NCBI GenBank assembly: GCA_017477805.1
Contig: JAFUUM010000032.1
Span: 1 to 14,091, forward strand
Origin: Lachnospiraceae bacterium
GTDB lineage: Bacteria; Bacillota; Clostridia; Lachnospirales; Lachnospiraceae
Length of the DNA stretch: 14,091 bases
Reading direction: 5' to 3'
Below, one piece after another: positions 6,877 to 13,486 of the stretch. Numbering within the stretch: position 1 is the first letter of the stretch; the number at the start of each line of letters is the position of its first letter. A program made the position numbers and the translations under genes. Below the pieces are notes generated by a model, which made no database searches, was not told the origin of the DNA, and was given only the letters and a program-made list of their open reading frames with translations.

Positions 6877-7770
6877 ATGGCAGCACAGGCTGTAAACATG
6901 GATGAAATAATGAAGAAAGCGGAGGTGCTCATCGAAGCCCTCCCTTATATACAGAAGTTCAACCGCAAGATCATCGTTGTGAAATACGGCGGCAGCGCCA
7001 TGAGCAACGAAGAACTGCAAAAGAACGTGATCAAGGACGTGACCCTTCTGAAGCTGGTTGGCTTTAAGCCCATCATCGTCCACGGCGGCGGTAAGGAGAT
7101 CAGCCGCTGGGTCAGCAAAGTGGGAAAAGAGCCACAGTTCGTCAACGGACTTCGTGTGACGGATGAGGAGACCATGGAGATCGCGGAGATGGTCCTTAAC
7201 AAGGTCAATAAATCCCTTGTTGCCATGGTGGAAGAACTGGGGGTTGCCGCAGCAGGTATCAGCGGTAAGGACGGCGGCCTCTTAAAGGTAGAGAAAAAAC
7301 TCTCCGGCGGCCAGGACATCGGCTACGTGGGAAATGTGACAGAGGTCAATACCAAGATCCTCTTTGATCTTTTGGAGCGGGACTTCCTGCCCATCGTTGC
7401 ACCCATCGGTTTTGACGATAGTTTCCATTCCTTTAATATCAACGCCGACGATGCTGCCTGCGCCATCGCAAAGGCCATGGGTGCTGACAAGCTGGTTTTC
7501 CTGACAGATATCGAGGGACTTTATAAGGACATCAACGACAAGAGCACCTTTATCAGCAGACTGACGTCCAAACAGGCGGATGAACTGATCGCCGACGGAT
7601 TTATCGGCGGTGGTATGCTCCCGAAGATCGGCGGCTGCACCGATGCCATCAAAAACGGCGTCAGCAGAGTGCATATCCTGGACGGCAGGATCCTGCACTG
7701 CCTGCTTCTTGAGATCTTTACCAATGAGGGTATCGGGACCGCTATTGTCAGAGAAGGAGAACTGGAATGA
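6877..7770 (+). CDS. argB: acetylglutamate kinase
   Basis: ArgB phosphorylates N-acetylglutamate with ATP, the committed step of the pathway. KYGGSAM (36-42) and HGGGKE (69-74) are the expected nucleotide- and substrate-binding glycine motifs of the amino-acid kinase fold. The protein has 297 residues, counting from ATG 6877, which has AGGAGG (6862-6867) nine bases upstream; an in-frame ATG at 6856 precedes that site and is rejected. Before the first strand lies a helix of about 28 residues (MDEIMKKAEVLIEALPYIQKF). Such an N-helix is typical of hexameric, arginine-inhibited kinases like those of Thermotoga and Pseudomonas, and is absent from the E. coli enzyme. Feedback inhibition by arginine is therefore likely. 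The TGA overlaps the argD ATG by four bases. Confidence 0.97.
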   Translation: MAAQAVNMDEIMKKAEVLIEALPYIQKFNRKIIVVKYGGSAMSNEELQKNVIKDVTLLKLVGFKPIIVHGGGKEISRWVSKVGKEPQFVNGLRVTDEETMEIAEMVLNKVNKSLVAMVEELGVAAAGISGKDGGLLKVEKKLSGGQDIGYVGNVTEVNTKILFDLLERDFLPIVAPIGFDDSFHSFNINADDAACAIAKAMGADKLVFLTDIEGLYKDINDKSTFISRLTSKQADELIADGFIGGGMLPKIGGCTDAIKNGVSRVHILDGRILHCLLLEIFTNEGIGTAIVREGELE

Positions 7771-8972
7771 GTACGAGCGCACAGCAGATCCTGCAGGCCG
7801 AAGAAGACCTGCTCCATACCTATAACCGCTATCAGATCATCTTCGATCACGGAGATGGTCTGTATCTCTATGATACGGAAGGGAAGAAATACCTGGATTT
7901 CTTTGCGGGGATCGCGGTTTTTGCCCTGGGCCATCATTACAAGGACTATGATGATGCCCTGAAGGCCCAGATCGACAAGCTGATTCATACATCCAATTAT
8001 TATTACAACGAACCCGCCATCGAGGCTGCCCACAAGTTAAAAAAGGCATCCGGCATGGACAGGGTATTCTTTACCAACAGCGGTGCCGAGGCTATTGAGG
8101 GTGCTTTAAAGACAGCCCGGAAGTACGCCTTTATCCGGGACGGACATACGGATCATGAGATCATCGCCATGAACCATTCCTTCCACGGCCGGACATTCGG
8201 GGCCTTGTCCGTAACGGGAAATGCCCATTACCGTGAGGCTTTTGAACCCATGATCGGCGGCGTGAAGTTTGCGGACATGAATGATATCGAATCCGTGAAA
8301 GCCCAGATCACGGAAAAGACCTGTGCTGTTCTTTTGGAGACCGTACAGGGGGAGGGCGGCATCCATCCCGCGGATCCCGCATTTTTGAAAGAGATCCGGA
8401 AAGTCTGTGATGAAAAGGACATCCTCCTCATCCTGGATGAGATCCAGTGCGGTGTGGGCCGGTGCGGTGCCATGTATGCATGGCAGAAGTACGGCATCGT
8501 CCCTGATGTGATGACAACGGCCAAGGCCCTTGGCTGCGGCGTACCCGTGGGAGCCTTCCTCATGACGGAAAAAGTGGCGAAGCAGTCTCTTGTTCCCGGG
8601 GATCACGGTACCACCTACGGCGGAAACCCGCTTGCCTGCGCGGCTGTAAGTAAGGTATTGGACCTTTTTGAACAGAATGGTATGATAGAACATGTGAACC
8701 TCGTGACCCCCATTCTGGAAAAAGCCCTGGACGGCCTTGCGGAAAAGTACGACTGCATCATCGACAGGCGCGGAATGGGCCTGATGCAGGGACTGGAATT
8801 CAATGTCCCCGTTGCCCCCATTATCAAGGGGTGCTTAGAAAGAGGCCTGGTACTCATCAATGCGGGAGAGAAGATCCTGCGTTTTGTACCTCCCCTTGTG
8901 ATCGAGGAAAGCCACATCCGGGAAATGACGGAAATATTGGAAGAAAGTATTCGATCGGTTTATGGTAAATAA
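7767..8972 (+). CDS. argD: acetylornithine aminotransferase
   Basis: ArgD transfers an amino group from glutamate to N-acetylglutamate semialdehyde, using pyridoxal phosphate, to give N-acetylornithine. It is a class III aminotransferase of 401 residues, of usual size. The phosphate-binding NSGAEAIEGALK is at 104-115. The cofactor-contacting aspartate is D224 in ILDEIQCGVGRCG, and the Schiff-base lysine is K253 in TTAKALGCG. The motif usually reads QTGVGRTG, so the two cysteines (C228, C233) are a mild departure. The start overlaps argB in an ATGA and has AAGGAGA (7754-7760) at good distance, so the two are translationally coupled. The next gene begins inside the last codons of argD. Confidence 0.96.
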   Translation: MSTSAQQILQAEEDLLHTYNRYQIIFDHGDGLYLYDTEGKKYLDFFAGIAVFALGHHYKDYDDALKAQIDKLIHTSNYYYNEPAIEAAHKLKKASGMDRVFFTNSGAEAIEGALKTARKYAFIRDGHTDHEIIAMNHSFHGRTFGALSVTGNAHYREAFEPMIGGVKFADMNDIESVKAQITEKTCAVLLETVQGEGGIHPADPAFLKEIRKVCDEKDILLILDEIQCGVGRCGAMYAWQKYGIVPDVMTTAKALGCGVPVGAFLMTEKVAKQSLVPGDHGTTYGGNPLACAAVSKVLDLFEQNGMIEHVNLVTPILEKALDGLAEKYDCIIDRRGMGLMQGLEFNVPVAPIIKGCLERGLVLINAGEKILRFVPPLVIEESHIREMTEILEESIRSVYGK

Positions 8973-10461
8973 GTTTTTGAATCATGAAAATTTCGGAAAG
9001 CGTGCGCAGAAAACTCTGCTGACGCTTTCCTTGTGTGCGTCCGTTTTATTGTCTTCAGGCTGTGCGGGCGGTTTTTTGAATGCAAAGGAAGAAACGGGAG
9101 AGGCTGCGGACAATGCCCTGTTTCACAGAAAAGAATCCCTGGAACTCTGGTACGTTGATGAGAGTCTGACGGATTACTTAAACAGCGTGGCTGTTGATTA
9201 TGCGGAGAAAAACGATGTCAGGGTGACCCCTGTCTTAAAATCCGGAAAAGAGTTCGTGGAGCAGATCTACAGAGCCTCCATGGAGTCCGGGGATGGTGCA
9301 TCCTCCGGCATGCCGGATCTTTATCTTGTGACCAACGATGTCCTCGAGCAGGTAACGCTGACGGGCTTAACGGATGAAGTGGCTCCGGAAGTGCTGACCA
9401 CCGGGGGGCTTTTTCCCAAGAGTGCTTTGGATGCGGTAACCTACCATGATGCTTACGTGGCCTATCCTTTTTATTTTGATACCAGCGTGCTCTTATACAA
9501 CAAGACCTATCTGGAAGAGCATGCAAAGACGGCGGAAGCAGCCGAGGAAGTGACCGGCGGCGGTGAAGTTTCCGGTGACGGCGTCACCGAAGGGGGCGAT
9601 GCTCCCGATGAAAACGCTGAGGCCGGCGGAGAAACTGTTGAGACTACGGAGACCGCCGAGACCGTGGAATTGTCCGAAGAAGAGATCAGAGAGCGGATCA
9701 AGAGCTTTTTACCCGCAACCATAAGTGCCATCGAGACCTTTGCGGATTCCTATGAAGCACCGGAAGGCTTAGAGACCGTCTTTGAGTGGGATGTGGCTGA
9801 TATCCTGTACAATTATGACTTTGTCGGCGGCAGTATGATCGTTGGCGGAGATGCGGGGGATGATCCCGAAAAGATCAGCATTTTCAATGATGATACGGTC
9901 CGCTGTATGGAGATCTTCCAGGAACTGAACCAGTTCTTTTATATCGATGTGGACAACGTGAGTTATGAGAAAGTCCTGGATGATTTTGCCGCAGGCAAGA
10001 CCCTGTTTACCGTAGCGGGTACCGATGCGGTGGCTTACCTGGAGGCCCAGAAGGAAGCAGGAGAGTTTACTTCCGAATACGGTGCGGCGCTGATGCCGGA
10101 TCTGACGGAAGAGATCCAGAGCAGATCCTTATCCATCACCACTACCGTTGTTGTAAACGGCATGTCCGCCAAGAAAGAGGCAGCCCATGCGTTTGCGTCC
10201 ACCCTTGTGACCACAGGGGCCCAGGACCTTTATACTCGTGCCGGCAAGGTACCTTCCAATCAGACCGTGACCCTGCCTTATGAAGCGCTGGACGTGTACC
10301 GCCAGGAATATGCGGAGTCCATCTCCATGCCGAAGATGATGAGCACCAGCAATCTGTGGATGAAGCTGGAAGTCGGCTTCACCGAGATCTGGAACGGAGA
10401 GGATCCGAGGACGATCTTAAAGAGGATCGCAGATGAAGTGACAAAACAGGTGGAACCCTAG
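8962..10461 (+). CDS. orphan extracellular solute-binding lipoprotein (family 1 type)
   Basis: The 499-residue protein has a basic N terminus, a hydrophobic core and SSGC with probable lipidated Cys34, so it should be anchored outside the membrane. The body looks like a family 1 (sugar-type) binding protein: a strand ELWYVDE near 61, MPDLYLVTND near 117-126, and a hinge-like DAYVAYPFYFDTSVLLYNK at 163-181. The fold resumes from about 245, with RIADEV near the end. Residues about 188-241 are a low-complexity Glu/Gly/Thr insertion inside the fold. Its start overlaps the argD stop by 11 bases and has only weak ribosome binding (GGAAGAAAG, about 15 bases away), so translation probably depends on argD. 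No permease or ATPase gene is adjacent, and the ligand is unknown. Confidence 0.8.
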   Translation: MVNKFLNHENFGKRAQKTLLTLSLCASVLLSSGCAGGFLNAKEETGEAADNALFHRKESLELWYVDESLTDYLNSVAVDYAEKNDVRVTPVLKSGKEFVEQIYRASMESGDGASSGMPDLYLVTNDVLEQVTLTGLTDEVAPEVLTTGGLFPKSALDAVTYHDAYVAYPFYFDTSVLLYNKTYLEEHAKTAEAAEEVTGGGEVSGDGVTEGGDAPDENAEAGGETVETTETAETVELSEEEIRERIKSFLPATISAIETFADSYEAPEGLETVFEWDVADILYNYDFVGGSMIVGGDAGDDPEKISIFNDDTVRCMEIFQELNQFFYIDVDNVSYEKVLDDFAAGKTLFTVAGTDAVAYLEAQKEAGEFTSEYGAALMPDLTEEIQSRSLSITTTVVVNGMSAKKEAAHAFASTLVTTGAQDLYTRAGKVPSNQTVTLPYEALDVYRQEYAESISMPKMMSTSNLWMKLEVGFTEIWNGEDPRTILKRIADEVTKQVEP

Positions 10462-10488
10462 AAACTTCTTGATTTGAAGATTTCTTTT
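10461..10488 (+). terminator. weak possible terminator after the solute-binding protein gene
   Basis: GAAACTTC (10461-10468) can pair with GAAG-A-TTTC (10476-10484) around a seven-base loop, with one bulged A, followed by TTTT. The stem is AT-rich and overlaps the downstream promoter, so it is doubtful. Confidence 0.25.
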
Positions 10489-10497
10489 CGCTACAAT
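10469..10497 (+). promoter_or_regulatory. promoter of the comEA-response regulator-kinase operon
   Basis: TTGATT (10469-10474) and TACAAT (10492-10497, five of six) are separated by exactly 17 bases. The predicted start is near 10504, which gives a leader of about 67 bases before comEA. This is one of the best sigma-A-type matches in the window. Confidence 0.65.
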
Positions 10498-10515
10498 GTG
10501 TGTATCTGCATAAGA

Positions 10516-10568
10516 GGGGCTTCTTTTCGCAAATAAAGTCCGGAAAAACGGACGCGGAAAGGAGTTTT
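10516..10568 (+). promoter_or_regulatory. comEA leader hairpin that sequesters the ribosome binding site
   Basis: CTTCTTTTCGC (10520-10530) pairs without interruption with GCGGAAAGGAG (10554-10564): eleven pairs, two of them G-U. The second strand contains the comEA Shine-Dalgarno AAAGGAG (10558-10564). Inside this helix, GTCCG (10538-10542) and CGGAC (10549-10553) form a second stem with a GAAAAA loop, stacked on the outer helix with a seven-base A-rich bulge on the left. GGGG (10516-10519) can extend the outer helix by wobble pairs to TTTT (10565-10568). The pairing is read directly; control of translation is inferred. Confidence 0.55.
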
Positions 10569-10570
10569 GC

Positions 10571-11260
10571 ATGATAGATTTCAGAAATAAACGGATCGCG
10601 GGACGGATGATCATTCTTGCTGCGGTCCTTGCGGGATCAATGCTTTTTGCCATAGGCTGCGGAGAACGGCAGCTGATCGTGGATGACGCTCTTTTGGAAA
10701 CAAGAGCGGAGACCGAAAGCACAGTAATTACCGCCGCTTTGGCGGAGGCAGAGGGAAGAGCGGACGCGGAAGCCGGGAACCCGGGTGAGACCGAACCGGA
10801 AATGCTCTATGTCCATGTGTGCGGCGCCGTTTGCAATCCCGGTGTATATCTGCTTCCTGCGGGCAGCAGGTGCTTTGAAGCCATTGAACAGGCCGGAGGA
10901 TTGCGGGAAGATGCCGAGTCCTCCTTTCTTAATCTTGCAGCGCCCTTATCCGACGGGATGCAATTACGGGTCCCTACGGTAGAGGAAGTTTTAGAGGGTA
11001 CTGCGGGAGAGAACGGATCCGGTGCGGTAACCGGCGGACCGGGAAGTTCCGCAGGTACCGGTAATGCGGGCCGTATCAACATCAATACCGCAGATGCCGC
11101 GACTCTTTGTACCCTTCCGGGGATCGGAGAGACGAGGGCAAAGCAGATCGTGGCTTACAGAGAAGTCAACGGCGCATTTCGGGCACCGGAAGACATTATG
11201 AACGTGACCGGGATCAAAGCCGGTCTTTACGAGCAGATCAAAGACCTGATCTGCGTTTAG
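10571..11260 (+). CDS. comEA: ComEA-type DNA-binding protein, probable lipoprotein
   Basis: ComEA is the surface DNA receptor of competence systems. The 229-residue protein has a hydrophobic N terminus ending in FAIGC, so Cys30 may be lipidated instead of the usual plain membrane anchor. Residues 31-77 are an acidic linker. An SLBB domain (about 78-140, with VHVCGAVCNPGVY) follows, then a Gly/Ser/Thr linker (about 142-167). The C-terminal helix-hairpin-helix DNA-binding region (168-229) has the hallmark ININTAD and LPGIGETRAKQIVAYR. AAAGGAG lies six bases before the ATG, but it can be buried in a leader helix. The gene leads an operon with a two-component system 17 bases downstream. DNA binding is well supported; a role in uptake, as opposed to another envelope function, is not shown here. 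Confidence 0.92.
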   Translation: MIDFRNKRIAGRMIILAAVLAGSMLFAIGCGERQLIVDDALLETRAETESTVITAALAEAEGRADAEAGNPGETEPEMLYVHVCGAVCNPGVYLLPAGSRCFEAIEQAGGLREDAESSFLNLAAPLSDGMQLRVPTVEEVLEGTAGENGSGAVTGGPGSSAGTGNAGRININTADAATLCTLPGIGETRAKQIVAYREVNGAFRAPEDIMNVTGIKAGLYEQIKDLICV

Positions 11261-11277
11261 GATCGATAGGAGAGAAC

Positions 11278-11964
11278 ATGGCCAAGAAGGTTTTGGTAGT
11301 GGATGATGAAAAGCTGATCGTTAAGGGCATCCGGTTCAGTCTGGAACAGGACGGCATGGAAGTGGACTGTGCTTACGACGGAGAAGAAGCGCTGGAAAAA
11401 GCGAAAAATACCCGCTACGATATCATCCTTCTGGATGTCATGCTGCCGAAACTCACGGGATTTGAAGTATGTCAGCAGATCCGTGAATTCTCCGATACTC
11501 CCGTGGTGATGCTCACTGCAAAGGGAGATGATATGGACAAGATCCTGGGCCTGGAATACGGCGCAGACGACTATATTACAAAGCCTTTTAACATCCTGGA
11601 AGTCAAGGCGCGCATCAAAGCCATCATGAGACGTACCGCCGGCAAGGACAATAAGCCCGCAGCGGATAAGAACGTTTCGGACGGTGATCTTCAGCTGAAC
11701 AGAGAAGAACGCAGAGTGTTCATCTCCGGAAGAGAGATCGACTTGACGGCCAAGGAATTTGAGGTTCTGGAACTTCTGGTGACCCATCCCGGCAAGGTAT
11801 ACAGCAGGGAGAATCTGCTCCGCAGCGTGTGGGGCGAAAGTTACCTCGGCGATGCCAGGACCGTTGATGTACATGTCCGCAGACTGCGGGAAAAGATCGA
11901 GGAGAACCCCAGCGAGCCCAAGTATGTGCTGACCAGATGGGGCGTTGGTTATTACTACAGATAA
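11278..11964 (+). CDS. OmpR-family response regulator
   Basis: The 228-residue DNA-binding regulator has a receiver domain at about 4-118 with acidic pair D9/D10, phosphorylation site D53 (LLDVMLPK), T80 and K102 (TKPF). A winged-helix trans_reg_C domain occupies about 130-228, with DLTAKEFEVLELL, VYSRENLL and TVDVHVRRLREKIE. The frame is open from 11107 inside comEA, but AGGAG (11268-11272) before ATG 11278 and the MAKKVLVVDDE start settle the choice. The kinase ATG lies one base after its stop, so the pair is translated together and is surely cognate. The sequence resembles the WalR/MtrA/PhoP group; target genes cannot be read from the window. Confidence 0.95.
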   Translation: MAKKVLVVDDEKLIVKGIRFSLEQDGMEVDCAYDGEEALEKAKNTRYDIILLDVMLPKLTGFEVCQQIREFSDTPVVMLTAKGDDMDKILGLEYGADDYITKPFNILEVKARIKAIMRRTAGKDNKPAADKNVSDGDLQLNREERRVFISGREIDLTAKEFEVLELLVTHPGKVYSRENLLRSVWGESYLGDARTVDVHVRRLREKIEENPSEPKYVLTRWGVGYYYR

Positions 11965-11965
11965 T

Positions 11966-13486
11966 ATGCTGGAAAAACTGCAGCGTTTTATAGATAAAAT
12001 CAAATCTTTACGGAGCCTCAGGCTCCGGATCTTTGTGCTTCTTCTTGTGATCGGCACCATGCCCAGCCTGATCATGAGAGAGGTGATCTTAAGCAGCTAC
12101 GAAGCGCGAGCCGTGGCTGTTCAGAGTTCTGTTGTTCAAAATCAGATGAAGATCATCGCAAATCACCTGATCAACTACAATTATCTACAGGACACCTCTT
12201 CGGCGGTGATCAATGCCGAGATCGAGGAACTCTCCAGTTTGTACGACGGACGAGTCCTGATCATCAACGATCACTTAAAGGCGGTAAAGGATACCTACGG
12301 CATCAGTGAGGGTAAGACCGTCGTCTCCGAGGAGATCATCAAATGTTTCTCGGGAAAATCCACATCCAACTACGATTCCGTCAATGGCTACATTGAATTG
12401 ACCCTACCCATTACCATGGCGGTAACGGCCTCGGATGACGAGACGGCAGTTACCGGCGGAGGCACCACGGTAAACGGCGAGAAGGTGGTGGGGGCGATCC
12501 TCATCAGTATCGCCACTGATAACATCCGGACTACCGTGGACATCCTGTCTGCAAGGTCCAGAAACCTCCTGCTCATCGCAGAGATCCTGATCATCCTGTT
12601 GGCGTTCTTTTTCTCAGCAATCCTCGTAAAACCCCTGAACAAGGTCACCAAGGCCATCAGCGAGGTCAAGGAAGGCTTTTCCGACGATGCCATCCAGGTT
12701 TCGGATTATGCGGAGACGGTGCATATCATTGACGCCTTTAACGCACTTCTGGCGCGCATGAGGATCTTGGATGCTTCGAGACAGGACTTTGTGTCCAACG
12801 TGTCCCATGAGCTTAAGACCCCCATCACCTCCATGAAGGTGCTGGCGGATTCCCTTATTGCCCAGGAAGATGCACCGGTGGAGATGTACCGGGAATTCAT
12901 GGAAGACATCACCGAGGAGATCGACCGGGAAAACAAGATCATCACCGACCTCTTGTCCCTGGTAAAGATGGATAAGACCGCGGCGTCCCTGACCATTACG
13001 GAAGTGAACATGAACGAGCTGGCGGAAGTTGTGCTCCGAAGGCTCCGTCCCATCGCGAGAAAGCGGGATATCGAAGTGACCTTCGAGAGTCACCGGGAGG
13101 TAAAGGCTCTTGTGGATGAGGTCAAGATCTCCCTGGTCATCTCAAACCTCGTGGAAAATGCCATCAAGTACAACAAAGAACACGGCAGCGTTAACGTGGT
13201 GCTGGATGCGGACCATCAGTACATGAAGATCGTGGTGTCCGATACGGGGATCGGTATCCCCGAGGACTCATTGGATCATATTTACGAGAGATTTTACCGT
13301 GTGGACAAATCCCACTCCCGTGAGATCGGCGGTACAGGCCTAGGTCTTGCCATTACCCGAAGCGCAGTGCTGATGCACAGAGGCTTTATCGAGGTGGAGA
13401 GCGTTCCCGATACCGGAACTACCTTTACGGTGCGTATCCCTCTTGATTGCAGACAGACCCAGAACGTGGATAAAGATAAAACATGA
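11966..13486 (+). CDS. membrane sensor histidine kinase with HAMP domain
   Basis: Counting from ATG 11966, the 506-residue kinase has TM1 at about 19-37, an extracellular sensor region of about 160 residues, TM2 at about 199-221, a HAMP linker to about 273, and a HisKA helix with phospho-acceptor H281 (SNVSHELKTPI). The ATPase domain carries N box NLVENAIKYN (394-403), G1 DTGIGI (426-431), an F box around ERFYRVDKSHSR, and G2 GGTGLGL (455-461). There is no PAS domain, unlike WalK, and this simple layout is like MtrB. A Thr/Gly/Asp-rich stretch sits in the sensor region at about 154-173. The start has no Shine-Dalgarno and follows the regulator stop as TAA-T-ATG, pointing to reinitiation; an in-frame TTG at 11945 is less likely. 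The stop overlaps the next gene. Confidence 0.95.
   Translation: MLEKLQRFIDKIKSLRSLRLRIFVLLLVIGTMPSLIMREVILSSYEARAVAVQSSVVQNQMKIIANHLINYNYLQDTSSAVINAEIEELSSLYDGRVLIINDHLKAVKDTYGISEGKTVVSEEIIKCFSGKSTSNYDSVNGYIELTLPITMAVTASDDETAVTGGGTTVNGEKVVGAILISIATDNIRTTVDILSARSRNLLLIAEILIILLAFFFSAILVKPLNKVTKAISEVKEGFSDDAIQVSDYAETVHIIDAFNALLARMRILDASRQDFVSNVSHELKTPITSMKVLADSLIAQEDAPVEMYREFMEDITEEIDRENKIITDLLSLVKMDKTAASLTITEVNMNELAEVVLRRLRPIARKRDIEVTFESHREVKALVDEVKISLVISNLVENAIKYNKEHGSVNVVLDADHQYMKIVVSDTGIGIPEDSLDHIYERFYRVDKSHSREIGGTGLGLAITRSAVLMHRGFIEVESVPDTGTTFTVRIPLDCRQTQNVDKDKT

Noticed and set aside
10507..10514. TGCATAAG in the comEA leader resembling an arg operator half-site
   Set aside because: Only one half-site is present, with no paired copy nearby, so it is better left as coincidence.
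10538..10553. GTCCG-GAAAAA-CGGAC as an intrinsic terminator before comEA
   Set aside because: The stem is only five pairs and is followed by GCGGAAAGG instead of a T-run. It makes more sense as the inner part of the leader fold.
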